From assembly GCA_014529385.2 (NCBI GenBank), contig CM043950.1, positions 70,554,935 to 70,618,934 of the forward strand: a DNA stretch of 64,000 bases, in the 5' to 3' direction. The DNA is from Adiantum capillus-veneris (Eukaryota > Streptophyta > Polypodiopsida > Polypodiales > Pteridaceae). The position numbers and the translations under genes are program-made. The notes under the pieces are model-generated. The model made no database searches. It saw only the letters and a list, made by a program, of their open reading frames with translations, and had not been told where the DNA came from. Positions 44,190 through 55,391 of the stretch are shown in pieces; within the stretch, counting starts at the first letter, position 1, and every line of letters begins with the position of its first letter.

Positions 44190-45220
44190 ATGCTACCATG
44201 TCAACCCCCTGCACTTCAAGGAAACCAGGAGGAGATAGAAGCAGTTTTCTTGCATAACACTAGGGATTCTGATGGGAAATGCATGTCACAAGTGTTTTCT
44301 AAACGATCTTGGGTCTTCATGCAACCTGCAGCTATTGGGCCTCATCGAGTTCAAAATCGTGGCAACCTCGATGAACATTGGAAGGGGAGACTTCTTGGTT
44401 TCAAGAATCATAGGGTCAATGGAACATTGTCCATTGTTCAACACGTGTACACTTGGCATTTCATGCACTTAAGGAATGGAAGCTCAAGAGATTTCCCAAT
44501 AAATAAAACATTGTTGATTGTAGATTCTAAATACTTGTTATTTGTTTTTGACTTGATAGTTTTGGTGTTGCTTTAGATATATTCCCATTCGATTTTGTTG
44601 AGGAACAACCAATCAAGAGTCTCACAAGAACCTTCAATGCTCTTCACGTCGACATTGGTACTATGATGTTTCCCAACTCGCCACATTCGATGCGGCTGCA
44701 ACGCAAAATCTTCTTCTACTCACACACGTATGTAGTGCCAGCCTCGGAGGATAGTTATTGTAAGATCATTGCTATTGTGAAAAACCTTCATTTATTGAGC
44801 TTGCAATGGCCACAACTCAATGTTTGGTCACTCTTCTCTCTGAAGGAGAAGATGGGTTCTTCATGAAAATTTGAGAAGGCTTCCAAATTAGTAGGGCTCA
44901 GTTGGCACTTCCCCGTGCATATTTTTGTACACTTCTTCAAGACATTGCCATTTAGTGTCACACCAACTATGTTATGTAGCAATAATGTTATGTATGAAGC
45001 ACTAAAGCTTGTATTTGGAGATAATTGGGGAATGGTTGAGGGAGCGTACCAAGGAGATAAATACAAGTGTAAGGTGGGGGCTTCAGGTATCAAGATACAA
45101 TATCTTAAAGTGTGCACTACTTTGTACTACGCTTCCACTATGAGTGTTGGATGTGTAAGAGTGGAAAGTGGATACCCCTACAATCTAGTGTTGTTGATTT
45201 TGTGACATTTGACATGCCCA
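44190..45220 (+). pseudogene. unrecognised decayed coding-like sequence
   Basis: Protein-like plus-strand stretches occur at about 44190-44576, 44663-44866 and 44915-45205, in changing frames. Examples are 'NLDEHWKGRLLGFKNHRVNG' and 'EALKLVFGDNWGMVEGAYQG'. Composition is balanced rather than low-complexity. No domain, catalytic motif or transposon signature is recognised, and frames shift often. It may be an old host pseudogene or an unfamiliar transposon. Confidence 0.3.
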
Positions 45221-45703
45221 TAACTTTGTTAAAATGGTGTTTCTGAAATTGTGTAAGTCAGTGACCACTGGACTCTTGCCAACATACGAGAACACTTGAT
45301 TATCTTGGGCTACGAAGATATCAAAGATGCCTACTTTTGTCTCAATTGGCAGACGATCAATTAAATTTTTGTGCTGTCTACATGTGTCCCGATGCTAGTC
45401 TTGCTAAAATCTCTTTTGTTGTTTTAGATTGGTAGGCAGATGGAGGCAGCCATGAAAGTGTAAGAGGAGTGGAGGGTTGGCACCGCATTGTCTTTAAGTC
45501 GATTTGATAAATCCATGTAACCGGCTCTAATGCCACGTTGTAAATCATTTTGTTTAATGAAAATGCAAAACTTTTTTGTTGTTATAGTATCACCATCATT
45601 GATTAAGTTTTTAAAATTTTGTTTGGGTGTTCGTGTGCGCACCCATGTGTGTTTATATGTATCTTAGAGAGCTTTGGTTTGGTCTCTTTTTTTGCAGCAG
45701 CTG
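45221..45703. other. no recognisable gene
   Basis: AT-rich sequence without supported features on either strand. Confidence 0.45.
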
Positions 45704-45857
<154 letters not shown>

Positions 45858-46013
45858 ATGGCGGCACATGCTAGCGCATCCTCCTCCCACACAGTAACAA
45901 CATCAGAAGATCCACACACACCCCTTTTGTGGTTCCTTCTTTTGCTAGAGGACACCGAATATGTTGGACACAATGATCTTCATGGCTTCTTCACTCGCAC
46001 AATTGATTTATAG
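45858..46013 (+). CDS. small open frame after (GA)n, unknown
   Basis: A 51-codon frame starts in a good plant initiation context (GCCATGGCG) right after the (GA)n tract: MAAHASASSSHTVTTSEDPH, then 'LLWFLLLLEDTEYVGHNDLH'. A TATA-like box lies about 130 bp upstream. The alanine/serine start is typical of a plant protein N-terminus. It ends where the minus-strand copia fragment begins, so a longer gene may have been cut by that insertion. Function unknown. Confidence 0.3.
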   Translation: MAAHASASSSHTVTTSEDPHTPLLWFLLLLEDTEYVGHNDLHGFFTRTIDL

Positions 46014-47700
46014 AAAACCATGCAACTCCACAATGACACTCGCCATTTTCATAAGCGATCTATTTTTTATTTCAACAACAATATTTTTTTGAGGTGTATA
46101 CGGCATTGTACATTGGTGCTTTATCCCACAACTAGCCAAAAATGCATTAAACTCATGAGACATATACTCCCGCCCTCGATCTAAACGGAGGGTGCCCATA
46201 GTACCATTAGAGACATTTTTCTCCATAGCCAAAAACAAATTGAAGCACATAAAAACTTCAGAATTAGATTTAAGGAGACACACCCATGCATGCCTGGAGT
46301 AATCATCAATGAAAGTCATGAAGTAAAGGTAATTGCCCAAGGACGAAGTTTGCATGGGCTTACAAACATCACTATGCACAAGCTGCAATTCGCACGTAGT
46401 CCTAACTAAACCATCCTTTAAAAACTTTGAACGATGCATCTTACCCAAAATGCAACCTTCACAAACATACTTCACAAGACTTGCTTTAAGAGGTGGCAAA
46501 GAAAGAACCATGTTAGATTTTTACAAATGCAACAAACTGACAAAATTTAGATGCCCAAATGTGCATATGCCAAAGTTTTGCATCAAAAACAGCCTTTGAA
46601 TCCACAACTTCATTTGCAAAATTTTGCCCACACTTGTCATACGAAGTGAGCTTATCACCGAAACCAAGATCATGAATTGTACATCTATCATCCACAAAAT
46701 CCACAACAAGATCAAGTCTAGCAAGTGTAGATACATACAAAAGTTTTTTTTTAATCCCAGGTACATAAGGTGCATCAACGAGTGTGAAAGAACTACCATT
46801 CATAGTAGTTAGCACAATCTTTCCAACTCTTTGGACGGAATAAGAGGCATTGTTGGCACAAGTGATTGTATACCCATGAGGGACAAACTCAAGAGAGGTA
46901 AAAAAGTCATGATGTGAGGTGATGTGCTTTATAGTACCCTTGTCAAAAGTACCACACATGTGAATCTGCAGCAACTAACATACATGCATCATGAAGAGAA
47001 AGATCATAAGTGCACTTTGCACTAAATGCCCACTTTGCATCTACATCAGCATCACAATCTCCTTTCACAAAAGATTCTACAATAGCTGCACTTGTAGTAG
47101 AACCTACCTCTTTCTTCTTTGCCTCTTTTGCCTTCAATTTAGGACACTTCTTGATCAAGTGATCATTAGATTTGAATAATGGAAACGCATTGTCTTATTA
47201 CTCTTTTCACCAAAATTCCCAGACGAGGTGTTGCCAGTAGAAGCATTAGGAACATGTGATTTCCACTCACCAAAGAACCATGAGAAGTGGCTACATTGTT
47301 GTTACCACTTTTTCTTTGAGCAACAATAAAGGCATGTTCAACTGCATGCTGTTTAGCCTCTTTTTTTGGAAAGTGACTCTTACAACAACAATATTCATAA
47401 TGCATCAAACTTGACATCTTCATGATTTCCTTGGGTCATAAGTCTCCAAGTACTAGCAAAAGTGTGGTAAGAATTTGTCAAAGCATCAAGAACACTATGC
47501 ACAAGGAAACTGTCAGAAATGCCTTCCCTTGCAGAAATGAGTTGCTCATTAATATCGTTGAATCCAACAAGGAAAGTGTCCATGTCATCTTCCTCATGCA
47601 TAATCTTCGACTCCATCTCTTTACACTGTAATGCAATTTTAGCCTGATTACGACTTTCATAAAGACCAACTAGAGTATCCCAAGCATGTTTAACTGATTT
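46008..47700 (-). pseudogene. Ty1/copia Gag, protease and integrase fragment
   Basis: On the minus strand, about 47690-47395 is copia Gag ('KIMHEEDDMDTFLVGFNDIN', 'SVLDALTNSYHTF'). About 47160-47100 is the end of a knuckle ('HLIKKCPKLKAKEAKKKE'). 46974-46513 is protease to pre-integrase ('KIVLTTMNGSSFTLVDAPYV', 'DAKLWHMHIW'). 46511-46008 is integrase: 'CEGCILGKMHRS', 'LVHSDVCKPM' (Asp), 'LRLDRGREYMSHEF' (Asp) and 'VVEIKNRSLM' (Glu). The catalytic triad is intact, but frameshifts separate all parts and RT is absent; the element stops at about 46010. Confidence 0.88.
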
Positions 47701-47809
47701 AGCTAAGGAAATGTGAGGAGTAATAGTGTGCTTCGAGTCTTACCAAATGGCGAGAAAATAAATTTGACTAAGGAAAAAACCGAGCAATTCACTCCTAAAT
47801 ATAGATGGA

Positions 47810-47867
<58 letters not shown>
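47810..47867. repeat. compound (GT)n-(GA)n microsatellite
   Basis: (GT)n at 47810-47830 passes directly into (GA)n at 47831-47867, the same arrangement as at 35130-35267. Confidence 0.95.
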
Positions 47868-47869
<2 letters not shown>

Positions 47870-48664
47870 TATTGCCAATTGGTTGACCATACACCATTCC
47901 TCATAGATATCTGATCTTTGGTGGTTTGAAATTTTCAACTACTATCAAACTAGTGGCTAACACTACCTAGTCCAATGTTAAAAAAATGAAGGTTTCTTCA
48001 GAGGAGCCCAATAACAAGGTTTCTTCAAAGGAGCCCAATAACAGAAAATGAAATTTCACCAAAATAAAGCAAACGTATGTGTAGTAGGCCCGGCCAATTT
48101 CGGTTTGGGGTGTTTTAAGGGGTATCTTGAAAGATCCCCTTTTGTCCTAAGAAAAAGTGGGCAGGCGAAAAGAAGAGAGAGGGAGAGAGAGAGAGTAGGG
48201 TATTTTGACTAGATTCTCCTATGCTTTTGAGGAAAAAAGGGAAGCGGATGGCACGTGGAGGGGGAAGAGAGAGAATGAACAAGAAGAAGAAGAAAAGAAT
48301 TTTAACTGTAGTAGAAAACTATCCCAAGGAACCTTAAAAGATCTTTTGAGAGAGAGAGAGAGAGAGAACAATTGCGAAATTGGGCCTGCATGGTTTTGTT
48401 GAAGCCTAGAGCAGTCATGCAAGTGTGAAGGAGACACAACTTGCAGTAGTAGAGAGCTACAACAACTTGCCCTGCGCTTTGCAACTGTGTGCTCCCATGC
48501 GCTGCAACAGCTCCAAGGCATGGCGTAGATGGGAGTCTGGAAGTCAAGCTAAGCCAGAGGGGGGATCGAGCTACAAGAAGGGAGAGGATGCCGGTAGGGA
48601 GGAGACAGAAGCGATGGAGATGGAGAAGGTGGAGGGGTGTGGGGTAATGGGGGTGCAAAGCGAG

Positions 48665-48711
<47 letters not shown>

Positions 48712-49850
48712 GCGCGTTTGACTACACAAATGCATGGAGGGCGGATCTGGTGCTGAGAGGGTGTTGTCAAATGTGGTGGTAGGGTGATAGTAGGTACGTC
48801 CAGGTAGGCTTTGGTGGTAGTCGTCAGCATTATGAGGCAAGAGGGGAGGGGTTTTCCTCCACCTTGCCGTATGAAGATGGCACGTAGGGGGATGGCCAGA
48901 GAGAGAGAGAGAAAAAGAGAGATGAGCAGCATGAAGGGTCGTTGGAGCTCAAAATGTGGGGGAGGAGGAGGAGGAGGAGGAGGAGGAGGGAAAGTTGTAG
49001 GAACTCTTCATTTCGTGTTAATTGGCTCTATAGACCACTCGTCGAGGTGTGGGAGGGCGGACATGAGCTAGAGGGAAGTTTAGTGCAGTATGGGTAGGCA
49101 TGGGAAACAGCGATGCAGTAAAAGGGAAGGGGAGGGGACGGGGGAGATGGCGACTGGCGATGCAGGAAAAAGGGCAGGGGGTAGATGGCTACCGAACTCT
49201 TGTGTGGGAATGGGATGCAACTCCTTTTTCTTCCACTTGAAAGATCCGAAAGGAATCGAATATAAAAATTGATAGCTTTCTTTGAGAACGGGCCCCCGGC
49301 CCAGTGTACTACGTCTCATCCATAGTTTTCATGACAGTACCATATTATCCTAAAGATTTTTCCTCCTTCCCCATACGAAAAAAAAGTTCCTCTTTTCCTT
49401 GACCTAAAAGGTCCCCTTTCTTCAATGTACTAGCAAGCTACAAAAAAGATATATTCTTCCTTAATTCCTTGTCTATAGCTAGCAAAAGAATGTGGCAATA
49501 CCTACTAGTGGCAAAGAGTAGAATCAAGGATAAAGATGATAGATTCTTTGAAAACGGCTCAAAGACTATGAATTGCACCTCTAAACACACATTGCATAAG
49601 CTAAACTTATTGTCCTAAATAATGACAAGAGATTTAAAAGCATCCAATCACATAGTCATATCATTAGTTAATCAATGCTGAAGATTCCATCCGGCTTGCT
49701 TTCATAAAACAAAGATTTGCTCGCCCATCATTCCCACGCTGTCTACATGACCTACGCGGTGGTTGTAGTTTTTTTGTGTGATCTCAAGACGAACAAAGTG
49801 GCCACTGTCTGCGCACATGGCAAGAGATTCTTGATACATCATGCCCATAA
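47870..49850. other. low-complexity region with several microsatellites, no clear gene
   Basis: Contains short (GA)n at 48181-48195 and 48352-48366, (CT)n at 48669-48707, a purine block at 48899-48922 and (GGA)n at 48957-48989. Two near-identical words 'aacaaggtttcttca(a/g)aggag' sit about 30 bp apart near 48000. Plus-strand frames here are purine-biased and unconvincing. No retroelement domain is seen. Confidence 0.55.
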
Positions 49851-49904
49851 GTAATCGTGATAGAGACAGATAGTGACAGAGAGTGGATTGGATACACACA
49901 GACT

Positions 49905-50120
49905 CTAACAAACACAGAGATGAAAAGTGCAGTGGATTTCTCATTGAGAAGAAGCAGGACAGAGATTATCACAAACACATAGACACCAGAACCGAGTTTG
50001 TGACAAACATAGAGACGGAAAGTGGCTGCAGTGGATTTCTCATTGAGAAGAAGCAGGACGGAGATTGTTAGAAACACATAGACACAAAGTCACTGGATTG
50101 GATTTCTCATTGAGAACAAG
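49905..50120. repeat. 99-bp tandem repeat, two and a half units
   Basis: The word 'cagtggatttctcattgaga' begins at 49930 and 50029, and a third partial 'ggatttctcattgagaa' at 50100. Each full unit also has 'aacacatagacac'. The array lies downstream (in the Rep orientation) of the HUH Rep-like gene. Confidence 0.8.
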
Positions 50121-50468
50121 CCAGAGGCATACAATCTGCAGATGTCAATTTCTTCTTGATAGAGATTGATGTTTACTTGTAGATCATTCAAAGATTTACT
50201 TCTGGGTACAACAAAACACAAAAGAAGAGAATGATGCAATCAGATTTGAAACAAAACTGATGTATTAGTTAATTCCAGGAATACAATAGCATATGCTTTG
50301 TAGATCGCAACGTAGATCACTATATAAACATCAACAGCATCACAAAAAAGCACGATGTGTGGACGCTCATGAAGTCGACTCACACAAATACTGATCAAGA
50401 CTGCATACTTCACATACTGATCTTGCCAAGAAGGTTTGAAAACCTACATGCTATAGCATTCAAACGGT

Positions 50469-50785
50469 TCAACTGTGTTTTGAAAATTGCCACTTCTCTC
50501 CACAACAACAAATTTGCTCTTCCAGTTTTGTAACATGTACATCAACAACATTGACATTGTAATTGTCGAATGTGTTTTTGATGCTATGGATCACTTCAAG
50601 AACGTTTGAATGCAGTGAGGGAGGAGTCCTTGTTTGATCACCGAGGAATGCCTTCAAAACTTGTGAAGCAAGACATCCTCAATCCTATCAATTCGTGCAT
50701 CTTCTACTTGTGTAAATGAGTCGTCTACTTGCGTGTCCTCCAAGGCCAGCAAAACTGATCCTCATTTTTCTCATCCATCGTCTCA
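50469..50785 (-). pseudogene. small acidic ORF next to the Rep-like gene, unknown
   Basis: The minus-strand sequence begins MDEKNEDQF at about 50783 and, after a frame change, reads 'ALEDTQVDDSFTQVEDARID'. A second change leads to 'MKAFLGDQTRTPPSLHSNVL' and 'DNYNVNVVDVHVTKLEEQI' and a stop at 50469. About 100 residues are represented. The first half is acidic and could form a coiled coil. No family is recognised. Same strand, same state of decay and about 220 bp from the Rep-like gene suggest it belongs to the same mobile element. Confidence 0.4.
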
Positions 50786-51003
50786 CTGCAAGCATCAACA
50801 TATTACCATTAGTTTCATTCTCGCAATAAAAAATAAACAGATAGAAGAACATAAACAACCAGAATCAGTGCACTAAGCGACCGTCGTCACACCAAGTTCA
50901 TGAACGAGCGGGATGTATTCGTCCCCTATCTGTGCATCTCTCACATACACATCCATATCAGCATCATCAACAACAGCAACCGTTGGGCTGTTAAACACAC
51001 TCC

Positions 51004-51942
51004 TCATAAAAAAGACTTCCGGATACTAAGTATTATCTCAACAAAAGTCAATGTTTTACCTTTCCCTCTCTTGCCATCACGACAAAAACCAATCTGAGCG
51101 TGGATACGTTGTGCCATACGTATAGTTGTTAGACAAAAATATTAACAATATCTTGGTAACAAGTAGTTGTTGGATGGATCATGCACCTCCAAAGGGCCTT
51201 CATTTTACCTAATTCCATGCCTCGTCCTTGGTGTGGAGTTATCCACGATGAAGACGGATAGTAATTACCGGTCTTGACTATTCTATGTAATGTTGATAAA
51301 AAATCGTTACCTACAGGGTGCCGCAAGCTATACTTCCAAAACATCAATGCTCTATCAAAAATATTTTCCGGCGTTAGACAAACTTTATTCTTCACCTCAT
51401 CACCACAATATAAGCTATACAATTCTAAGCCTTTGTTCACATCATCAACACTGATATTATGCATGGCTTTCTGAAAATGCGGCTCACCGCTCTCCTTCAA
51501 ATAGTAGCCTATCATCCCTTCAAAAGTGTGCATCGTCCGTTGTTTGAGTCCCCGACACAATACCATCCCACCCGTAGGCAATGATTTATCCCATCCTAGA
51601 TATGCTTTGACTTTTTTGTTCACAGCAATAAGCGATGTCGCCCACAACCGGACCACCATTTGTTAAATGCAGGTGAAAAGGAGCTCCTCCCCTCTCAACC
51701 ACACATAACCCAGCCAAAGTTTCATTTTGAAGAAACCGTTCCATTTGCTGCAGCATATCTATATCCCCACCCCCTATGGAGATAGTGACACTAACCTCCA
51801 TCACTTTGCTGCCTGCTTTTGATACTCTACCCTTGCCTCGCTCCACGTTAGCACGCTTTTGTTTCTTTGAAACATTGGACGGCTCAGCTTCCTCTCTAAC
51901 ACGAGCTCCAGATTTTAGCCGGACCATCATGTACAGACGCAA
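51004..51942 (-). pseudogene. HUH-endonuclease (Rep-like) transposon protein, frameshifted
   Basis: The first frame (51942-51586) has a basic N-terminus (SKKQKRANVERGKGR), then 'MEVSVTIS', a motif-I-like strand-Thr pattern. It then has 'VVERGGAPFHLHL', where His-Leu-His (codons at 51667-51675) fits the metal-binding HUH motif. The second frame (51659-51129), offset by one base just after HLH, holds 'NKKVKAYLGWDK' and 'TFEGMIGYYLKESGEPHF'. Its Tyr-x-x-Lys (51495-51506) fits the nucleophile motif. About 110 further residues follow ('SVDDVNKGLELYSLYCG', 'LTPENIFDRALMFWKYSL'). A last piece in another frame (51117-51004) continues 'AQRIHAQIGFCRDGKRGKG'. Order and spacing of the three motifs are those of rolling-circle Rep endonucleases with one tyrosine, and the layout recalls eukaryotic Replitron-type transposons. 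No helicase motif is seen, unlike Helitrons or CRESS viruses. At least two frameshifts make it non-functional. Confidence 0.6.
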
Positions 51943-52308
51943 ACAAATAGTGCCAACACAAGAAATACTTTATCATGTTTTTGTCCTACCACCATGTTAA
52001 CCCTCACGGCTCACGGACACCATATCACCTACGCCGGACATTGTATTATTTACTTGGTAGAGTCAGGTACTGGGCTTGTCGGTCCAATAGAAAAAGGGTA
52101 AGAGTGATCGTTGATGAGAGGCGTACTCTAACTAGAACATTCAAGGGATTAGTTGGCTAAGCATGGGTGCCCAAGTGTGAATGCGGCGAGCTCATATAAA
52201 AGTCAACTAAACCTAAAATTCACTCATTCTCTCATTTGTGCAATTGAAGAGTGCTCTTGCTCCATGTCCATCTTCTTCTTCTTCATCTCCTTGTGTGTGT
52301 GTGTATAC

Positions 52309-52310
<2 letters not shown>
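51943..52310. other. spacer upstream of the Rep-like gene
   Basis: No recognisable coding sequence. A short (GT)n lies at 52292-52304. If the Rep-like gene belongs to a transposon, its left terminus should fall in or beyond this interval, but I could not identify a hairpin or terminal repeat by eye. Confidence 0.4.

Positions 52311-52378
<68 letters not shown>
52311..52378. repeat. 68-bp pure (GA)n
   Basis: Uninterrupted (GA)n ending 11 bases before an ATG at 52390. Confidence 0.97.
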
Positions 52379-52389
52379 ATTGCGGTGGC

Positions 52390-52482
52390 ATGACGGCCGA
52401 CGAGGCGGTTGAGCGCGGCGTAGCGGCATCTCCCTCTTCTTCGCGGCAAGGAATCCTCCACGAAGAAAGCGTAGAGCGATGA
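52390..52482 (+). CDS. 30-codon open frame after (GA)n, unknown
   Basis: The frame starts MTADEAVERGVAASPSSSRQ and ends TGA at 52480-52482. It is CpG- and GC-rich compared with its flanks and again follows directly on a (GA)n leader. It may be the first exon or broken N-terminus of a larger gene. Nothing downstream clearly continues it. Confidence 0.25.
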   Translation: MTADEAVERGVAASPSSSRQGILHEESVER

Positions 52483-52499
52483 GTGACACACCATCGTCA

Positions 52500-53000
52500 T
52501 CTTTGAGCTTATTAGTTTAGGCTTGTTGTGTGCTTGGAGCCATTTGTGGCTCGTACGCGGTGTCGTGCTATGACACGTACATAGTGGGAACACATGCTAC
52601 AAGAGTTATCTTGTAACTTTTTAGATACATAGGTATATTTTCTATAATGTACATATGCATATTTAAGTATAATAATATGCTTTCTATCTCATCCTATTAT
52701 TTATCTCAAGGGTAACCTATTCTTACTTTACCATAAAAAAATACTATGGGAAAAGCGTCAATATAAGCTCCGCCTCTTTAACTTGGGGCAAAAAGCATTG
52801 ATTCTTTATTTCTACTATCTCATTATCATCTCCCACCATAGCTAGATCCTATATCTAGCGTAAACTCCAATATATATATATTCTATGTATTTTTCATATT
52901 TTTCATATTTCTTTTTAAATAGCTACTAGGAGGAAATCAAATCCTAGTGGGACACTAGGTGGCATGATTTCAAAGATACTCTTATTTTAATGCATTATTA
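52500..53000. other. AT-rich spacer, no gene
   Basis: AT-rich sequence with short 'atatatat' words and no recognisable coding region. Confidence 0.5.
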
Positions 53001-54647
53001 CAAGCATAATTACAAAGCTTTGTCAAGGAGCAATGTCATGCTTTCATATGGCATGAGGTGTCCATTGGAATCAAATGAAAGTCTAAGCTAAGGGGACCAC
53101 AGGAAGACTTTTGTTGTCAGAAATGGACCCTATTTTGATGATTTTTTTACACAAGGTTCCAATCCGAATTGGAAAATGATTTTAAAATAAAAATCGTAGC
53201 TAATGAGCTGAATTTTTTGCCCCTATTTTTACTTTTTTATTTGGAGCCACGGTTGAGGAGATATGATCAAAATACTGGACCCCAGTCTGTCCACATCATG
53301 CAGGGACAGCTTATTTCCAACTTTTCCAGTTTCTGTTCACACTGGCTCTTCTCTTCTTGTGTAAACCCTTGGGGGTTCCCTTCACCTATAAAAGGGGACC
53401 TCTTCTTCCTTGAAAAAGAACTGAAGCATTCAAGCCATTGATGAGAGGAATTCATGAGGGAGTGAGTAGTAATGCCAAATTGTACTTAGCCATTAGCATA
53501 AGCCAAAGCCTACACTTTCTCCTAGAAGAAGACTAGCCATTCTTGCAACAAGCTAACCTTGGAAGATCAACTCTAATCAAAGAAGGTCTTGCACTTGGCA
53601 TATCAATCAAAGTTGAATTCTCCTTTCTTCTTCTCTCTCCATCAATAATGGTGCCAAAGGGTTTGTCAAGTAAGATGTGTTCTACATTGATGTTTTCTTG
53701 ATTTTTTGTTGTTTTCTTTTTCATCTCTAATCCAACATATATATATATCTAATCTCATCTCCTTAACCAAATCTATCTCTCTCGCTCTTAGTAATTCATC
53801 CTCTCTACAAATTTTAGGTTCTCCTTGCTACAGGTACATCTCTCCCCGCAGTATCCTTATTGCCTACGGGCAAGAATAGGGCTTGGGAGGGAAACTTCTT
53901 ATCTCTTCACTTCTCTCATATCTATATTTCTCACATACTATCCTAGATGAATAACCCACATGATGATCATTTCTATCGCTTTCACTCTGTACGATCTATT
54001 AGAATTAACGTATGGATTAGTCGTAAAATACACTTTCAACAACGTATAGTGTTTCTCTTTGGCCCAGAAAGGCTTAATGAAATACTTCTATCATCGGATC
54101 CCATCATACTACCTCTCATAGACTATAACTTTTCTTTTGACGTAAGCATAGTTATCTTGCTATGAACCAAGAGGATTTGTACACAGAATTAATCCCAATC
54201 ACTAGACAAAATATATATATTATGGTAAGCACAAAACTACAATTCCAAAGAACAATTCGTAGCCTATTTGGTAAGCTTAGATTGAAAGCCATTAACTCAT
54301 CTATTAAACCTTTCATATTACCCATGATACGATATGACCATAGCCTTGATGTTTTCATCTTCGTGTTGTTTTGACATTCTCTTTTGTGTTCTTTCTTTGT
54401 GTGTGTGAGTGCAAGAGAAAAAGAGTGAGTTTTCTTTGATTGCACTTCTTTCCAAACCCTAGTCTTCATGGCATCTATGGTTTAACTCCTTCATATAGTT
54501 TTTGTTGAGTTCTCTCCCAAACTCTCACAGCCATAAGCCCGGTGCTTTCCTGGCAAGACCGCAAATTTCTCGACAGCAGTGTATCACCAAGTTCCTTGCA
54601 TTGACATGTGCGACATACGCGCACATTTTTGGCGCCGCTGCCAGGGA
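53000..54647 (+). repeat. LTR-like region with TATA box and tRNA-Asp-type PBS
   Basis: A promoter-like 'ctataaaagg' lies at 53386-53395 after a long U3-like stretch. A PBS-like TGGCGCCGCTGCCAGGGA lies at 54630-54647, close to the standard gypsy PBS of the TGGCGCCGTTGCCGGGGA type. The LTR start could not be fixed; about 53000 is a guess. Small open frames at 53947-54165 and 54162-54374 have partly similar peptide wording ('IVFLFGPERLNEILLSSDPI' and 'IRSLFGKLRLKAINSSIKPF'), implying a local duplication of about 215 bp. Confidence 0.5.
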
Positions 54648-55391
54648 ATGCCATACACTAAGCTTGAATGGCACTCTGTGCTTCTTTTGTGGTGCAATTT
54701 CAATTGTAGGAAAGGTAGGGAAGGAGTATGTGTGTGTTGAGAAAAAGGATTTGGTGTTGTACTGTGTTTATTCTCTGTGTATTAAGGTTGTTAGTTTTCT
54801 TTGTTAATGGAGTTTTCAAAGGTACTGTGTTTATTCTCTGTGTATTAATGTTGTTAGTTTTCTGTGTACAGTAAGTAGGAAGTAGATTTGTGAGAGCTAA
54901 TAGAGTGTGTTAGTGTGTAACAGTAGGTGTATTAGTTAGAAGTAGGTAGATAGAGTGTGTGTGCTCTCGCATAGGCCGCGGCGACCTTATCCTTCAAAAA
55001 AATAAAAAATAAAAAATTTTAATTTTAATTTTTTTAAAGGTAGAACCGTGATCAGGAATATCTCCCAGACCCAAGCCTAGACCCAAGCCTAAGCTCACGC
55101 TCAGGCTTAGACATCTATCGCCCTTTAAAATTATGAATTTTAGATTCACACGTAGCTAAAAATCGATTTTTTGAGGACCAACGAAACTTTAGATGCCCGA
55201 AAATTGTGTTGTAAAGCACACAGCGACCCTCTAAGTGATACGCTCATTTCAAGCTATCACATACTTTAATCAAAAAAATCAAACATTAAAAAACATTAAA
55301 AAAACATCAAAAACGTTAAAAACACGAGTAAAAACGGATGCTTAAAAAAGTAAGCGGTTAACCCTTAAGGTTATTCACCGACGCTTGTAGG
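54648..55391 (+). other. leader before the long Gag frame
   Basis: Contains a direct repeat 'ggtactgtgtttattctctgtgtattaa' type block at about 54757 and 54821, an A/T-rich stretch near 54999-55040, and 'gacccaagcctaga' repeated at 55070. No coding region is recognised. It is consistent with a gypsy leader between PBS and Gag, if the PBS belongs to the same element. Confidence 0.4.

Noticed and set aside
51004-51942. Geminivirus or other CRESS-virus Rep integration
   Set aside because: No superfamily-3 helicase (Walker A/B) follows the endonuclease motifs and no coat-protein-like frame is near; a cellular HUH transposon fits better, though not proven.
51004-51942. Helitron RepHel
   Set aside because: The HUH protein is small, no Pif1-type helicase is visible, and no Helitron 3' hairpin with CTRR end was found nearby.
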